A stretch of DNA of 64,000 bases from Xanthomonas hortorum (GTDB lineage Bacteria; Pseudomonadota; Gammaproteobacteria; Xanthomonadales; Xanthomonadaceae): positions 1,116,001 to 1,180,000 of the forward strand of contig NZ_CP101417.1 of NCBI RefSeq assembly GCF_024339125.1, in the 5' to 3' direction. The notes under the pieces were generated by a model, which was not told the DNA's origin, ran no database searches, and worked only from the letters and a program-made list of their open reading frames with translations. The translations under genes were made by a program, and so were the position numbers. Of this stretch, positions 35,905 through 44,486 are shown piece after piece (the stretch's first letter is position 1; each line of letters begins with the position of its first letter).

Positions 35905-37026
35905 TTATATCTTCGGCGCCACCGTGTACGCCAGCAATACAACCAACGGTTCTTCTCCGGTTTGCTGTAACGCGTGCGTACTTCCCGGCCGCGTCAGTAG
36001 CGCATCGCCTGCGTTGACTTCGTATTGCTTTCCATCCAGCGCATACAGCCCGCGGCCGCTGACGATGTAATAGATCTCGTCCTTGTCGTGCAAGTGCAGG
36101 CCGATGCCCGCGCCCTTGTGCAGCACGCGTTTGCGCAGCACGAATTTCAGCTCCGGTGCGTCGGCGAAGAAGGGGTACGCCGTGGTGGGCCCGGCGCCAC
36201 CGTGCGGGCCGGGTTGCGCGCGGGCGAGGTCGCGTTCGTGCACCACCAGCGAGGGATGCGCCTGCGCGGCGCGTTGTGCGGCGGTGTTGTGGGCTGCGCC
36301 GCAATCGGCGTCGCGACGGAGTTGCGGTTTCAGCGCTGGCTGCAGTTGCACCCAGCCATGCACAACCAGGCAGGCGATTGCGGTGGCACCGGCGCGGCTG
36401 AAGTGGGTGCCATCGGCTTTGCCTTGTTCGGGCACGAACAGGAAATACGGTTTGGCTGCCTGTTCGCCGAGTGCGCGGATCCAGTCGCTGGAACTGGCGT
36501 TGAGATCGATGAGGGCAACGTGTTCTTGCGCTGCGAGTTGCTGCATGGCCAGCGTATAGCGGCCGTGGGTATCGAGCAGCGCGCCGAAGTCGTAGAGCAA
36601 ACGAGCGGCGGGCGTGATCAGGATCGGCGTGGCGCCCTTGTCGCGCGCGACGGCGATATAGCGGCGCAGGAACTGCTGATAGTCGCTGTGCGCGTCGGTG
36701 TAGCGGGTCGGGTCTTCGTGTTTGGCGTCGTTGTGGCCGAACTGGATCAGCAGGATGTCGCCGCGTTGCAGTTGGTTGGCGATGGCGTCCAGGCGTCCTT
36801 CTGCGATGAAACTGCGCGTGCTGCGGCCGCCCTTGGCGTAGTTGCGGACCTGCCATTGCGCAGGGTCGAACCAGTCTTGCAGCAGTTGGCCCCAGCCGGC
36901 TTGCGGGGCGCGCTCCGGGCCGTACTCGGCGGCGGTGGAGTCGCCGGCGATGAAGATGCGATGTGGTTCGGCGCGGGCGAGGTTTGCGGAGAGCAGCAGC
37001 AACGATGCGAAGAGAAGCAGACGCAT
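35905..37026 (-). CDS. SGNH esterase (rhamnogalacturonan acetylesterase-like) fused to a cupin
   Basis: 373 aa. Signal peptide MRLLLFASLLLLSANLARA. Residues about 22-245 are an SGNH hydrolase: block I FIAGDSTAAEYG, block II NYAKGGRSTRSF, block III QFGHND and block V ADGTHFSRAG. Residues about 270-373 are a cupin with HLHDKDEIYYIVSGRG and STHAL metal-ligand positions. RG acetylesterases remove acetyl groups from rhamnogalacturonan. The cupin is a fusion that may bind sugar or tune specificity. IS copy 1 separates it from the rpiB-like/kduD/kduI genes, whose transcript it may once have ended. Confidence 0.85.
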   Translation of the reverse strand: MRLLLFASLLLLSANLARAEPHRIFIAGDSTAAEYGPERAPQAGWGQLLQDWFDPAQWQVRNYAKGGRSTRSFIAEGRLDAIANQLQRGDILLIQFGHNDAKHEDPTRYTDAHSDYQQFLRRYIAVARDKGATPILITPAARLLYDFGALLDTHGRYTLAMQQLAAQEHVALIDLNASSSDWIRALGEQAAKPYFLFVPEQGKADGTHFSRAGATAIACLVVHGWVQLQPALKPQLRRDADCGAAHNTAAQRAAQAHPSLVVHERDLARAQPGPHGGAGPTTAYPFFADAPELKFVLRKRVLHKGAGIGLHLHDKDEIYYIVSGRGLYALDGKQYEVNAGDALLTRPGSTHALQQTGEEPLVVLLAYTVAPKI

Positions 37027-37064
37027 GGTGCCTCCGGGGAAGAGTGTTTAGGACAGCGCGGTGT

Positions 37065-37110
37065 CCCTTCTCCCATCGGGAGAAGGTGCCCGAAGGGCGG
37101 ATGAGGGTGC
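37065..37110. repeat. Dispersed hairpin repeat (CTCATCCGCCC family)
   Basis: CCCTTCTCCCATCGGGAGAAGG then TGCCCGAAGGGCGGATGAGGG, the reverse orientation of the copy at 26277-26324. It lies in the leader of the SGNH-cupin gene. Confidence 0.8.
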
Positions 37111-37180
37111 GGCGGCATTGGAAATGTTGGACTGTCATAGCCGCCCCAAGCGATCTTCGTTCAGGAAAGCTGTCTTCCGC

Positions 37181-37220
37181 CGTACCCTCACCCCAACCCC
37201 TCTCCCGGCGGGAGAGGGGC
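37181..37220. repeat. CCCCTCTCCC hairpin repeat
   Basis: TACCCTCACCCCAACCCCTC then TCCCGGCGGGAGAGGGGC. A near-identical segment is at 41333-41372. It lies 5 bp from the left end of IS copy 1. Confidence 0.8.
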
Positions 37221-37225
37221 TTTAG

Positions 37226-38384
37226 GGATGGTCTGATCAACGGCATCGGAGGATGAGCCTAACCACATCGACCAGGCTGACGGCGCTCAGATCCTCGATT
37301 TTTTTGCCGTTTCCGGCGCGTTTGCAGGGTGTTGCCCGGGTTACAGGCGCACGTTCCCCATCGTCGGCAGTAACTGCTTTCGCTTCATCCACAGGTTCGA
37401 TAGCGCAAACAAGGTCAGCACCTGCGCGGTGTTCTTGGCCAGGCCGCGATAGCGGACCTTGGTGTAGCCGAACTGGCGCTTGATCACCCGGAATGGATGC
37501 TCCACCTTCGCGCGCACACTGGCCTTGAAGTGTTCCCAACGTCTTTCCCGAGCACGCTCGCGTTTGTTGCCGAGGGCTTGCATCGTCGAGGGCCTGGCGG
37601 CGATGAAGAATGCAGCCTTGCAGGCCTGCAGTTCTTCGCGTTTGTCCGCACCGGTGTAGCCGCTATCGCCGAACACGCTGTCTTCTTTGCCATGCAGCAA
37701 CGTGTGCATCACCGTGACATCGGCGACGTTGGCGGCTGTGCAATGGACGTGGTGCACCAACCCGGAAAATTCATCCACGCCGATGTGCGCCTTCATCCCG
37801 AAATACCACTGATTGCCCTTCTTGGTCTGATGCATCTCAGGGTCGCGCGCGTTGTCGGCATTCTTGGTCGAACTGGGCGCCGCGATCAGCGTCGCATCGA
37901 CGATCGTGCCCGACCGCAGGCTCTGGCCCTTGCGCGCCAGATGCGCGTTGACCGCTTCCAGCATCCGCGCGGCAAGGCCATGGGTCTCCAGCAGGCGCCG
38001 AAAGTTGAGAATCGTGGTCTCGTCCGGAACGTTGTCCAAGCCACCGAGCTGGGCAAACCGCCGCAAGGTCGGGATCTCGTGCAGTGCTTCTTCCATCGCC
38101 GGATCGCTCAGCGCATACCACTGCTGCAGCAGATGAATCCGCAACATCGTCGCCAGTGCGTACGGCTGCCGACCTGGCCGGCCCGATACCGGATAGTGCG
38201 GCGCGATCAGACCGAGCAGTTGCTGCCACGGAACCACCTGCTCCATCTCGGCCAGAAAGATCTCGCGCCGGGTCTGCTTGCGCTTGCCCAGGCCCTCAGC
38301 GTCACCGAACGTCAGTTGCATGGATCACTCCTCAACATCAGGCGGGTAGTGTCGCGTATCTGTGGTGCGTTGTTCAGAGGTTCC
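37226..38384 (-). mobile_element. IS5-family insertion sequence, copy 1
   Basis: 1159 bp, the same length as the other two copies. Imperfect terminal repeats: GGATGGTCTGATCAACG at the low-coordinate end and, on the complementary strand, GGAACCTCTGAACAACG at the other (3 mismatches). Flanks are TTAG on the left and CTAG on the right, so the expected 4-bp duplication is imperfect here. Inserted between the rpiB-like gene and the SGNH-cupin gene without breaking either. Resembles IS1479-type elements; the name is not certain. Confidence 0.95.
37341..38321 (-). CDS. IS5-family transposase, copy 1
   Basis: 326 aa, full length. DDE catalytic residues are recognisable: Asp in GTIVDATLIAAPSSTK, Asp in DSVFGDSGYTGADK and Glu in KVEHPFRVIKRQFGYTKVRYRGL (the IS5 Y-R-E-K region). 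N-terminal DUF772-like segment GRPGRQPYALATMLRIHLLQQWY. Identical in protein to copy 3; it differs from copy 2 at one residue (Ser versus Asn in HFKASVRAK). It looks active. Confidence 0.96.
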   Translation of the reverse strand: MQLTFGDAEGLGKRKQTRREIFLAEMEQVVPWQQLLGLIAPHYPVSGRPGRQPYALATMLRIHLLQQWYALSDPAMEEALHEIPTLRRFAQLGGLDNVPDETTILNFRRLLETHGLAARMLEAVNAHLARKGQSLRSGTIVDATLIAAPSSTKNADNARDPEMHQTKKGNQWYFGMKAHIGVDEFSGLVHHVHCTAANVADVTVMHTLLHGKEDSVFGDSGYTGADKREELQACKAAFFIAARPSTMQALGNKRERARERRWEHFKASVRAKVEHPFRVIKRQFGYTKVRYRGLAKNTAQVLTLFALSNLWMKRKQLLPTMGNVRL

Positions 38385-38403
38385 CTAGCGCTTCGGGGGC
38401 CGG

Positions 38404-39069
38404 TTAAGCTGCCGCTGCTGCAGCGGCTTCCGGCTTGCCCAGTACGCCGGCGACGAAGGCGCGGATCTCGGCGTCCTGTGCGTTGTCGAAGAAGCACTGC
38501 TGGAAGCGCTCGCCGCCGATCGCCTGCTTGATCAGTTCCGGGTCGATGGCGCGCAGGCCGTCGATGTACGACTTGGCGGTGGCCTGCTTGAGCTGGGTCA
38601 GGATGCCGGCGTTGGCCGCCTGCGATTCGCGACGCTCGGCCGGGTAGCCCAGGCCGCGCTCACCGCTGAAGGCTTTTTCGAAGATGTAGCGCACGTTGAT
38701 TTCCGCGCCCCAGCCGTAGCCCTTGGCGAATGCCAGCGACAGCGCGTTGCCGTTGTTGACCTGGGCGAACAGGTAGGCGTCGGTCGGCTCGATGCAGTAG
38801 CCGCAGAACACGCCCGGGTGTGCGTTGAGCGACATCATCGCGCCCTGACCGGTGCCGCAGCCGGCGACGACGAAGTCCACGGCCTTGGAGTTCAGCAGCA
38901 GGCTGGCGACGATGCCCAGGTGGATGTAGGTCAGGCGGTGGTCGTTGTCACCATCCATGCCGACGTTGAACACGCTGTGGCCCTGCTCGCTGGCGACGTC
39001 GTTGAGCTGCTGCAGGATCACCGGGTTCTTGCCGGCCTGACTGAACTCATTCATGAGTGCGATTTTCAT
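38404..39069 (-). CDS. RpiB/LacA/LacB-family sugar isomerase, DhuI-like
   Basis: 221 aa. RpiB fold with FVVAGCGTGQGAMMSLNAHPGVFCGYCIEPTDAYLFAQVNNGNALSLAFAKGYGWGAE. The N-terminus MKIALMNEFSQAGKN and a length above RpiB's usual 150 aa resemble the DhuI branch, which isomerises 4-deoxy-5-hexosulose uronate in streptococci. It follows kduD on the same strand in a pectin operon that already contains KduI. The Ala-rich C-terminus stops 15 bp before IS copy 1. RpiB family is certain; the DhuI role is inferred. Confidence 0.82.
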   Translation of the reverse strand: MKIALMNEFSQAGKNPVILQQLNDVASEQGHSVFNVGMDGDNDHRLTYIHLGIVASLLLNSKAVDFVVAGCGTGQGAMMSLNAHPGVFCGYCIEPTDAYLFAQVNNGNALSLAFAKGYGWGAEINVRYIFEKAFSGERGLGYPAERRESQAANAGILTQLKQATAKSYIDGLRAIDPELIKQAIGGERFQQCFFDNAQDAEIRAFVAGVLGKPEAAAAAAA

Positions 39070-39240
39070 GGGATGCTCCGATTGGGTTGGGGAAGTGGTT
39101 TGTATGTGGAATGTGTGCGCTTTGGTGCTGTGTCTTGATCCGCTCTTCCTGTGCCTTGTCCGTGCAGGATTAAGGCTCTGATCGAGAACGGAAGAGGTAT
39201 GCCGGCATGCAGCGCGCGTCTGGTTGATTTACGTGCATAC

Positions 39241-39288
39241 CGACCCTCATCCGCCCTTCGGGCACCTTCTCCCGGAGGGAGAAGGGAA
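39241..39288. repeat. Dispersed hairpin repeat (CTCATCCGCCC family)
   Basis: ACCCTCATCCGCCCTTCGGG then CACCTTCTCCCGGAGGGAGAAGG, between kduD and the rpiB-like gene, in the 232-bp gap 39070-39301. Confidence 0.8.
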
Positions 39289-39301
39289 CGACGCGGTTTT
39301 C

Positions 39302-40057
39302 TCAGCGTGCCAGCCAGCCGCCGTCGACCGGGATGATGGCGCCGTTGACGTAATCCGAGGCGCTGCTTGCCAGGAACACTGCGGTGCCGCCGAGGTCGGC
39401 CGGTACGCCCCAGCGCGCGGCCGGGATGCGGTCAAGGATGGACTTGTTGCGCGCTTCGTCAGCACGCAGCTGGGCGGTGTTGTCGGTGGCCATGTAGCCA
39501 GGTGCAATGGCGTTGGTGGTCACGCCCTTGCTGCCCCACTCGTTGGCCAGCAAGCGGGTGATGCCGGCGATGCCGGACTTGCTGGCGGTGTAGGACGGCA
39601 CGCGGATGCCGCCCTGGAACGACAGCATCGAGGCGATGTTGATGATCTTGCCGCTGCCCTGGGCGATGAAATGGCGGCCGGCGGCCTGGGCCATGAAGAA
39701 GGCCGATTTCAGATTGACGTTCATTACGTCGTCCCAATCCTGCTCGCTGAAATCCACCGCGTCGGTGCGGCGGATCAGGCCGGCGTTGTTGACCAGGATG
39801 TCCAGGCGGCCCAGGCCGTCCAAGGTTTCCTTGAGGATGCGCTCGACTGGCTCGAGGCTGATCAGGTTGGCCTGGATGGCGATGAAGCGGCGGCCCAGGC
39901 CCTTGACCAGTTCTTCGGTCTCGGTCGGCGCCTGGATGCCGGCGGCGGCGATGTCGGCGCCCGCCTGTGCCAGTGCCAGCGCGATGCCCTGGCCCAGGCC
40001 AGTGTTGGCACCGGTGACCAGTGCGACCTTGCCTTCGAGACTGAACGGATTGCTCAT
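39302..40057 (-). CDS. kduD: 2-deoxy-D-gluconate 3-dehydrogenase / 2,5-diketo-3-deoxygluconate reductase
   Basis: 251 aa from the ATG at 40057, with an AAGG ribosome site just upstream; a longer frame lacks family sequence. Short-chain dehydrogenase: TGANTGLGQGIA dinucleotide loop, NNAG, catalytic Ser in IINIASMLSFQGG, and YTASK (YxxxK). KduD reduces 2,5-diketo-3-deoxygluconate to 2-keto-3-deoxygluconate with NADH in pectin catabolism. The motif IRRTDAVDFSEQDWDDVMNVNLKSAFFMAQA is typical of KduD. Between kduI and the rpiB-like gene on the same strand. Confidence 0.95.
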   Translation of the reverse strand: MSNPFSLEGKVALVTGANTGLGQGIALALAQAGADIAAAGIQAPTETEELVKGLGRRFIAIQANLISLEPVERILKETLDGLGRLDILVNNAGLIRRTDAVDFSEQDWDDVMNVNLKSAFFMAQAAGRHFIAQGSGKIINIASMLSFQGGIRVPSYTASKSGIAGITRLLANEWGSKGVTTNAIAPGYMATDNTAQLRADEARNKSILDRIPAARWGVPADLGGTAVFLASSASDYVNGAIIPVDGGWLAR

Positions 40058-40216
40058 TACCTTATCGCTCCTGCTGGGTGATGCCACGTTGGATGAGTGT
40101 GTTGCGTCCGCGCGCTGCGCGGCCACGCATTGATGGAGTTATTGCATTAACTTGGCTGATGAATCGCATTAACCGAGTTATTGCGCTGATTAAGTATTGC
40201 CTTGCAAGCGCCAGCG

Positions 40217-41122
<906 letters not shown>

Positions 41123-41132
41123 CTACCGGCTC

Positions 41133-41151
41133 TGGTTAACCGGTGTCATTG
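41133..41151. promoter_or_regulatory. Shared 19-bp box upstream of kduI
   Basis: TGGTTAACCGGTGTCATTG. The same box with one change (TGGTAAACCGGTGTCATTG) is at 48222-48240 between the other arm's divergent genes. Contains the near-palindrome GGTTAACC and a central ACCGGT. Proposed operator for the LacI-family regulator at 41467-42525. Confidence 0.75.
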
Positions 41152-41176
41152 CGCAGTGCACGATAGGGTGGGGAAT

Positions 41177-41432
41177 CCCTTCTCCCTGCGGGAGAAGAGG
41201 GCGCGTAAGCGCCGGATGAAGGTACGAGGCTGCGCGCGGTGCTAGAGGCGCGATCGGGTTGGTTGAGTAGAGGCCTGTGCGCCCATCTCACTTCAGCGCA
41301 TGTCCGAGCTTTCTTAGATGGCTGTCTGCCGCCGTACCCTCACCCCAACCCCTCTCCCGGAGGGAGAGGGGCTCACTCCCTTCTCCCGTCGGGAGAAGGT
41401 GGCGCGTAGCGCCGGATGAGGGTGCGAGGCTG
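41177..41432. repeat. Cluster of three hairpin repeats
   Basis: Three related hairpins in the 395-bp gap 41072-41466: 41177-41228 (CCCTTCTCCCTGCGGGAGAAG), 41333-41372 (CCTCTCCCGGAGGGAGAGG) and 41377-41432 (CCTTCTCCCGTCGGGAGAAGG with GCGCGTAGCGCCGGATGAGGG). Same family as 37065-37220. No gene in this gap. Confidence 0.8.
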
Positions 41433-41466
41433 CGCGCACTCCCGCAGGGAGAGAGGCTTTACCTGC

Positions 41467-42525
41467 TCAATCCTCCGGCGGTTGGCAGGAGTCGCGCACG
41501 ATCAGGTGCGGGCGCACGCTGGCGGTGGGGAGTTGCGGGGCGTTGTCGGGCTGGATCAGCATCGCGGCGGCGGTGCGGCCGGTGTCGCGGGTGTGGCGGC
41601 GCACCGAGGTCAGCGGCGGCCATAGCCGCGAGGCCAGCGAGCTGTCGTCGTAGCCGATCACCGAAAGCTGGCGCGGGATGTTGATACCGGCGCGCAGTGC
41701 GACCTTGTAGATACCGGCAGCCATTTCGTCGTTACCGGTGAAGATGGCGGTGGGGCGCTTCTTGCCCAGCAGCAGCTTTTCGGCCGCAGCCACGCCGGAC
41801 TCGAAGGTGTAGCCGGCTTCCACAATCCGCTCGGGCGGCAGTTCGATGCCGCGCCGGGTCAGCGCGTCGGCAAAGCCCGAGGTGCGCTCGACCGAGGAGC
41901 GGTAGGCGCTGGGGCCGGTGACCAGGGCGATGTCGCGGTGGCCGAGCGAGAGCAGGTAGTCGGCGGCCTCGGCGGCGCCGTCGCGGTCGTGGGTGATCAC
42001 CGTCTGCGAAGTGGCATCCAGCGCGACCGAGGCGATACGGGTGTAGCGGCAGCCGATCTCGGCCAGCATGTCGGCCAGCGCCTGGTCCTCGGAGGCGCGT
42101 GGCACCAGGATCACCCCGTGCAGCTTCTGCGCCTGGGCGAAGCGGCGCACGCCTTCGATGTAGCCGGGGCTGCGGCTGTCGCAGGGGTGCACCACCAGCT
42201 CGAAACTGGAGCCGCGCAGCGCGTCCAGTGCGCCGTACTGCATGTCCACGATGTACTGCGCGGTGGGGTTGTCGTAGACCATGCCGATCAGGAACGAACG
42301 CCGGAACGCCAGCCCGCGCGCGAGCGGGTCGGGCGAATAGCCGACCTCGCGCATCAGCGCTTCGACCTTCTCGCGGGTGTCCTGGCGGACCAGCGGCGAA
42401 TTGTTGATGATCCGCGAGACGGTCTTCTTGGACACCCCGGACATCCGGGCGATGTCGTTGATCGTGGCTACCTTGCCCTTCGGCAGGCCGGGCATTCCCT
42501 CTTCAGGCATCTTGCGGGCGGGCAT
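41467..42525 (-). CDS. LacI/GalR-family transcriptional regulator of the pectin locus
   Basis: 352 aa from the ATG at 42525. HTH at about 20-45 (TINDIARMSGVSKKTVSRIINNSPLVRQDTREKVEALMREVGYSPDPLARGLA), then a periplasmic-binding-protein-like effector domain (SFLIGMVYDNPTAQYIVDMQYGALDALRG ... IFTGNDEMAAGIYKVALRAGINIPRQLSVIGYDD). Placed between kduI and GH43, it is the natural candidate to bind the 19-bp boxes at 41133 and 48222 and respond to a uronate intermediate. A KdgR-like role is inferred, not shown. Confidence 0.9.
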   Translation of the reverse strand: MPARKMPEEGMPGLPKGKVATINDIARMSGVSKKTVSRIINNSPLVRQDTREKVEALMREVGYSPDPLARGLAFRRSFLIGMVYDNPTAQYIVDMQYGALDALRGSSFELVVHPCDSRSPGYIEGVRRFAQAQKLHGVILVPRASEDQALADMLAEIGCRYTRIASVALDATSQTVITHDRDGAAEAADYLLSLGHRDIALVTGPSAYRSSVERTSGFADALTRRGIELPPERIVEAGYTFESGVAAAEKLLLGKKRPTAIFTGNDEMAAGIYKVALRAGINIPRQLSVIGYDDSSLASRLWPPLTSVRRHTRDTGRTAAAMLIQPDNAPQLPTASVRPHLIVRDSCQPPED

Positions 42526-42570
42526 AGCGGTCAACCATTGAAGTTGATTGGATTCTACCGGCCAGCGGGC

Positions 42571-42594
42571 CGGCAAGCCTTCGCAGGCTTGCCG
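42571..42594. terminator. Stem-loop downstream of the GH43 gene
   Basis: CGGCAAGCCT and AGGCTTGCCG form a perfect 10-bp stem with a 4-nt loop, 72 bp after the GH43 stop. No T tract, so a Rho-independent terminator is possible but not certain. Confidence 0.55.
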
Positions 42595-42665
42595 ATGTCC
42601 CGAATCCGCCATGACCAGGGCGCCGTGGCGTGATGCGCCACAGCATGCCCGGCAGTGCAGAACGG

Positions 42666-44249
42666 TCAGTCCAGGGCGCGGTAGCGGAAGTTGCGGAACT
42701 CCACCTGGCCTTGGCCGGACGCGTAGAGCGCCGGTTTCAGTGCCAGGAACTTGCCGGCCACGTTGTGGTGGTAGCCGGACACTTCCATCTGCACCGGGTA
42801 CTTGGTCCAGGTGGTGCCGTCGGTGCTGCTGTGGATGGTGACGATGTGGCGGTTGTTGGTGACGCGCAGCCATAGCGCGCCGCCCTTGCAGCTGGGCGCC
42901 AGCTTCGCCGGGCGTTCTTCGCCGTAGCGGTGCATGACGAAGTTCTCGCCGTTGCTCCCCACCCCGGCGTAGAGCTTGTCGCTGTAGAACAGCAGCGCCC
43001 CGCCCTGCCCGGCCGGTGCCACGGTCATCTGCACCTCGAACTGATAGGCCTGGTCGGGCGCGATCAGGGTCAGCGGCGAGGCATCGCGCGGGGCACTGCC
43101 CTTGCCCTGCAGGCGCAACACGCCATCGCCTACTTGCAGACGCTTGGCTTCGTCGGCGGCCGGGTTGAAGAACGACCACTGCGGGCCGAGCGTGTTGGCG
43201 CGGAAGTCGTCCGACAACCTCAGGCCATGCGGCAAGGCCTGCCCGCTGGGCTTTTTCAACGGCGTGCCCAGGTCGCCGCCCTTGGCGACGAACCAGCCAT
43301 CCGGCGTCCACTCGATCGGGTCGAGCAAGGCCTGCCGGCCCAGCGTCCAGTAGCCGTGTTCGTAGCCGTGGTAGAGCATCCACCAGCGCTGGTCGGTGCC
43401 TTCCACCAGGGTGGCGTGGCCACGCGACCACCACGGCTCGTCGGCGCTCTTGGTGCGGGTGATCGGGTTGTTGGGCGCGTTCTGCCAGGGGCCGTGGATC
43501 GAGCGCGAGCGCGCGGTGATCACCATATGCCCGGTCGGCGGGCCGGCGGTGCCGCCGACTGCGGTGGTCATGTAGTACCAGCCGTTGTGGCGGGTAATCT
43601 TGGGGCCTTCCTGGGCGTAGCCTTCCACGTCCCAGCTTTCCGGGTACTTCCAGCCGTCGTAGACGTGCTTGGGCGTGCCCACCACCTTGAAGCCGTCGTC
43701 GGAGAGTTGCACGTAATCGCCGCCGCTCAGGAACAGATAGCGCTTGCCGTCTTCGCCCACTGCATGGCCGGGGTCGATGTACTTGCCCAGGCCGATGTCG
43801 ATCGGCGCGCTCCACGGGCCCTTGATGTCGTCGGCCCAGACCACGAAGTTGCTGCGCTCGCCCTGGTCGCCGCGGCGCGCGGGAAAGTAGATGTAATAGC
43901 GCTTGCCGTGCTTGATCAGATCCGGCGCCCAGATCGCGCCGACGTTCTGGCTGATGGCATGGCCCAGCGGTTGCCAGTTGACCAGATCGCGCGAATGCCA
44001 GATCGGCAGGCCCGGATACGCATCGAACGAAGACAGCGTGAGGTAATAGTCGTCACCGTCCTTGAGCACCGACGGGTCGGGGTGATCGCCGGCCAGCACC
44101 GGGTTGAGGAAGGTGCCGTTGCCCTGGTCGGCAATGCGCTGCTGTTCGATGCCGCGCTTCCAGTCGGCCGCAGCGCTTAGCCCGGCACACAGCAGCAGGC
44201 CGCCGGCCAGCAGCCAACGCAAACGGGGTGAAGTGATACGTACACGCAT
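42666..44249 (-). CDS. GH43-family glycoside hydrolase (beta-xylosidase / arabinosidase type)
   Basis: 527 aa, signal peptide ending at LSAAADW. Five-bladed propeller with the three GH43 acids: Asp58 in DHPDPSVLKDGDDYYL, Asp159 in YIDPGHAV and Glu214 in YAQEGPKI. The C-terminal domain at about 340-525 is a beta-sandwich typical of xylosidase-type members (FFNPAADEAKRLQVGDGVLRLQGKGS). Likely acts outside the cytoplasm, cutting xylose or arabinose side groups from pectin or xylan. Follows the TRAP genes with 237 bp between; a hairpin lies in that gap. Confidence 0.9.
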   Translation of the reverse strand: MRVRITSPRLRWLLAGGLLLCAGLSAAADWKRGIEQQRIADQGNGTFLNPVLAGDHPDPSVLKDGDDYYLTLSSFDAYPGLPIWHSRDLVNWQPLGHAISQNVGAIWAPDLIKHGKRYYIYFPARRGDQGERSNFVVWADDIKGPWSAPIDIGLGKYIDPGHAVGEDGKRYLFLSGGDYVQLSDDGFKVVGTPKHVYDGWKYPESWDVEGYAQEGPKITRHNGWYYMTTAVGGTAGPPTGHMVITARSRSIHGPWQNAPNNPITRTKSADEPWWSRGHATLVEGTDQRWWMLYHGYEHGYWTLGRQALLDPIEWTPDGWFVAKGGDLGTPLKKPSGQALPHGLRLSDDFRANTLGPQWSFFNPAADEAKRLQVGDGVLRLQGKGSAPRDASPLTLIAPDQAYQFEVQMTVAPAGQGGALLFYSDKLYAGVGSNGENFVMHRYGEERPAKLAPSCKGGALWLRVTNNRHIVTIHSSTDGTTWTKYPVQMEVSGYHHNVAGKFLALKPALYASGQGQVEFRNFRYRALD

Positions 44250-44285
44250 GCTCTCTCCTTGACCCCCAACCTGCGGGGCGATGCG

Positions 44286-44313
44286 GCGGCCGACGCCTTA
44301 GATCGTCGGCCGC
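44286..44313. terminator. Stem-loop between dctM-type gene and GH43 gene
   Basis: GCGGCCGACG and CGTCGGCCGC, a perfect 10-bp stem with an 8-nt loop, in the gap 44250-44486. It may attenuate read-through from the TRAP genes into GH43. No T tract. Confidence 0.5.
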
Positions 44314-44486
44314 GGGGATGACGGCGGAAACTCCCGCCAGCAGCGGCGCTGAGCACAGCTCATGCAGCGTCGCCAAGCGACTGTCGGATGGGGTGGCCGG
44401 GGCGGTGGAATCGCACGTGGTAGATGCCGATTCGTTCGCCCCGACCGCGCCCTGCCGACGGATACGCAGTGGATAGAGTGGCGCCC

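Noticed and set aside
37237-37539. 100-codon frame at the end of each IS copy
   Set aside because: It is another reading frame within the transposase tail and the IS end, present identically in all copies; no separate product expected.
40137-40184. Third copy of the 19-bp pectin box upstream of kduD
   Set aside because: TTAACCGAGTTATTGCGC resembles the box only partly; AT-rich direct repeats (AGTTATTGC, GCATTAAC) are present but symmetry and match are too weak to call.
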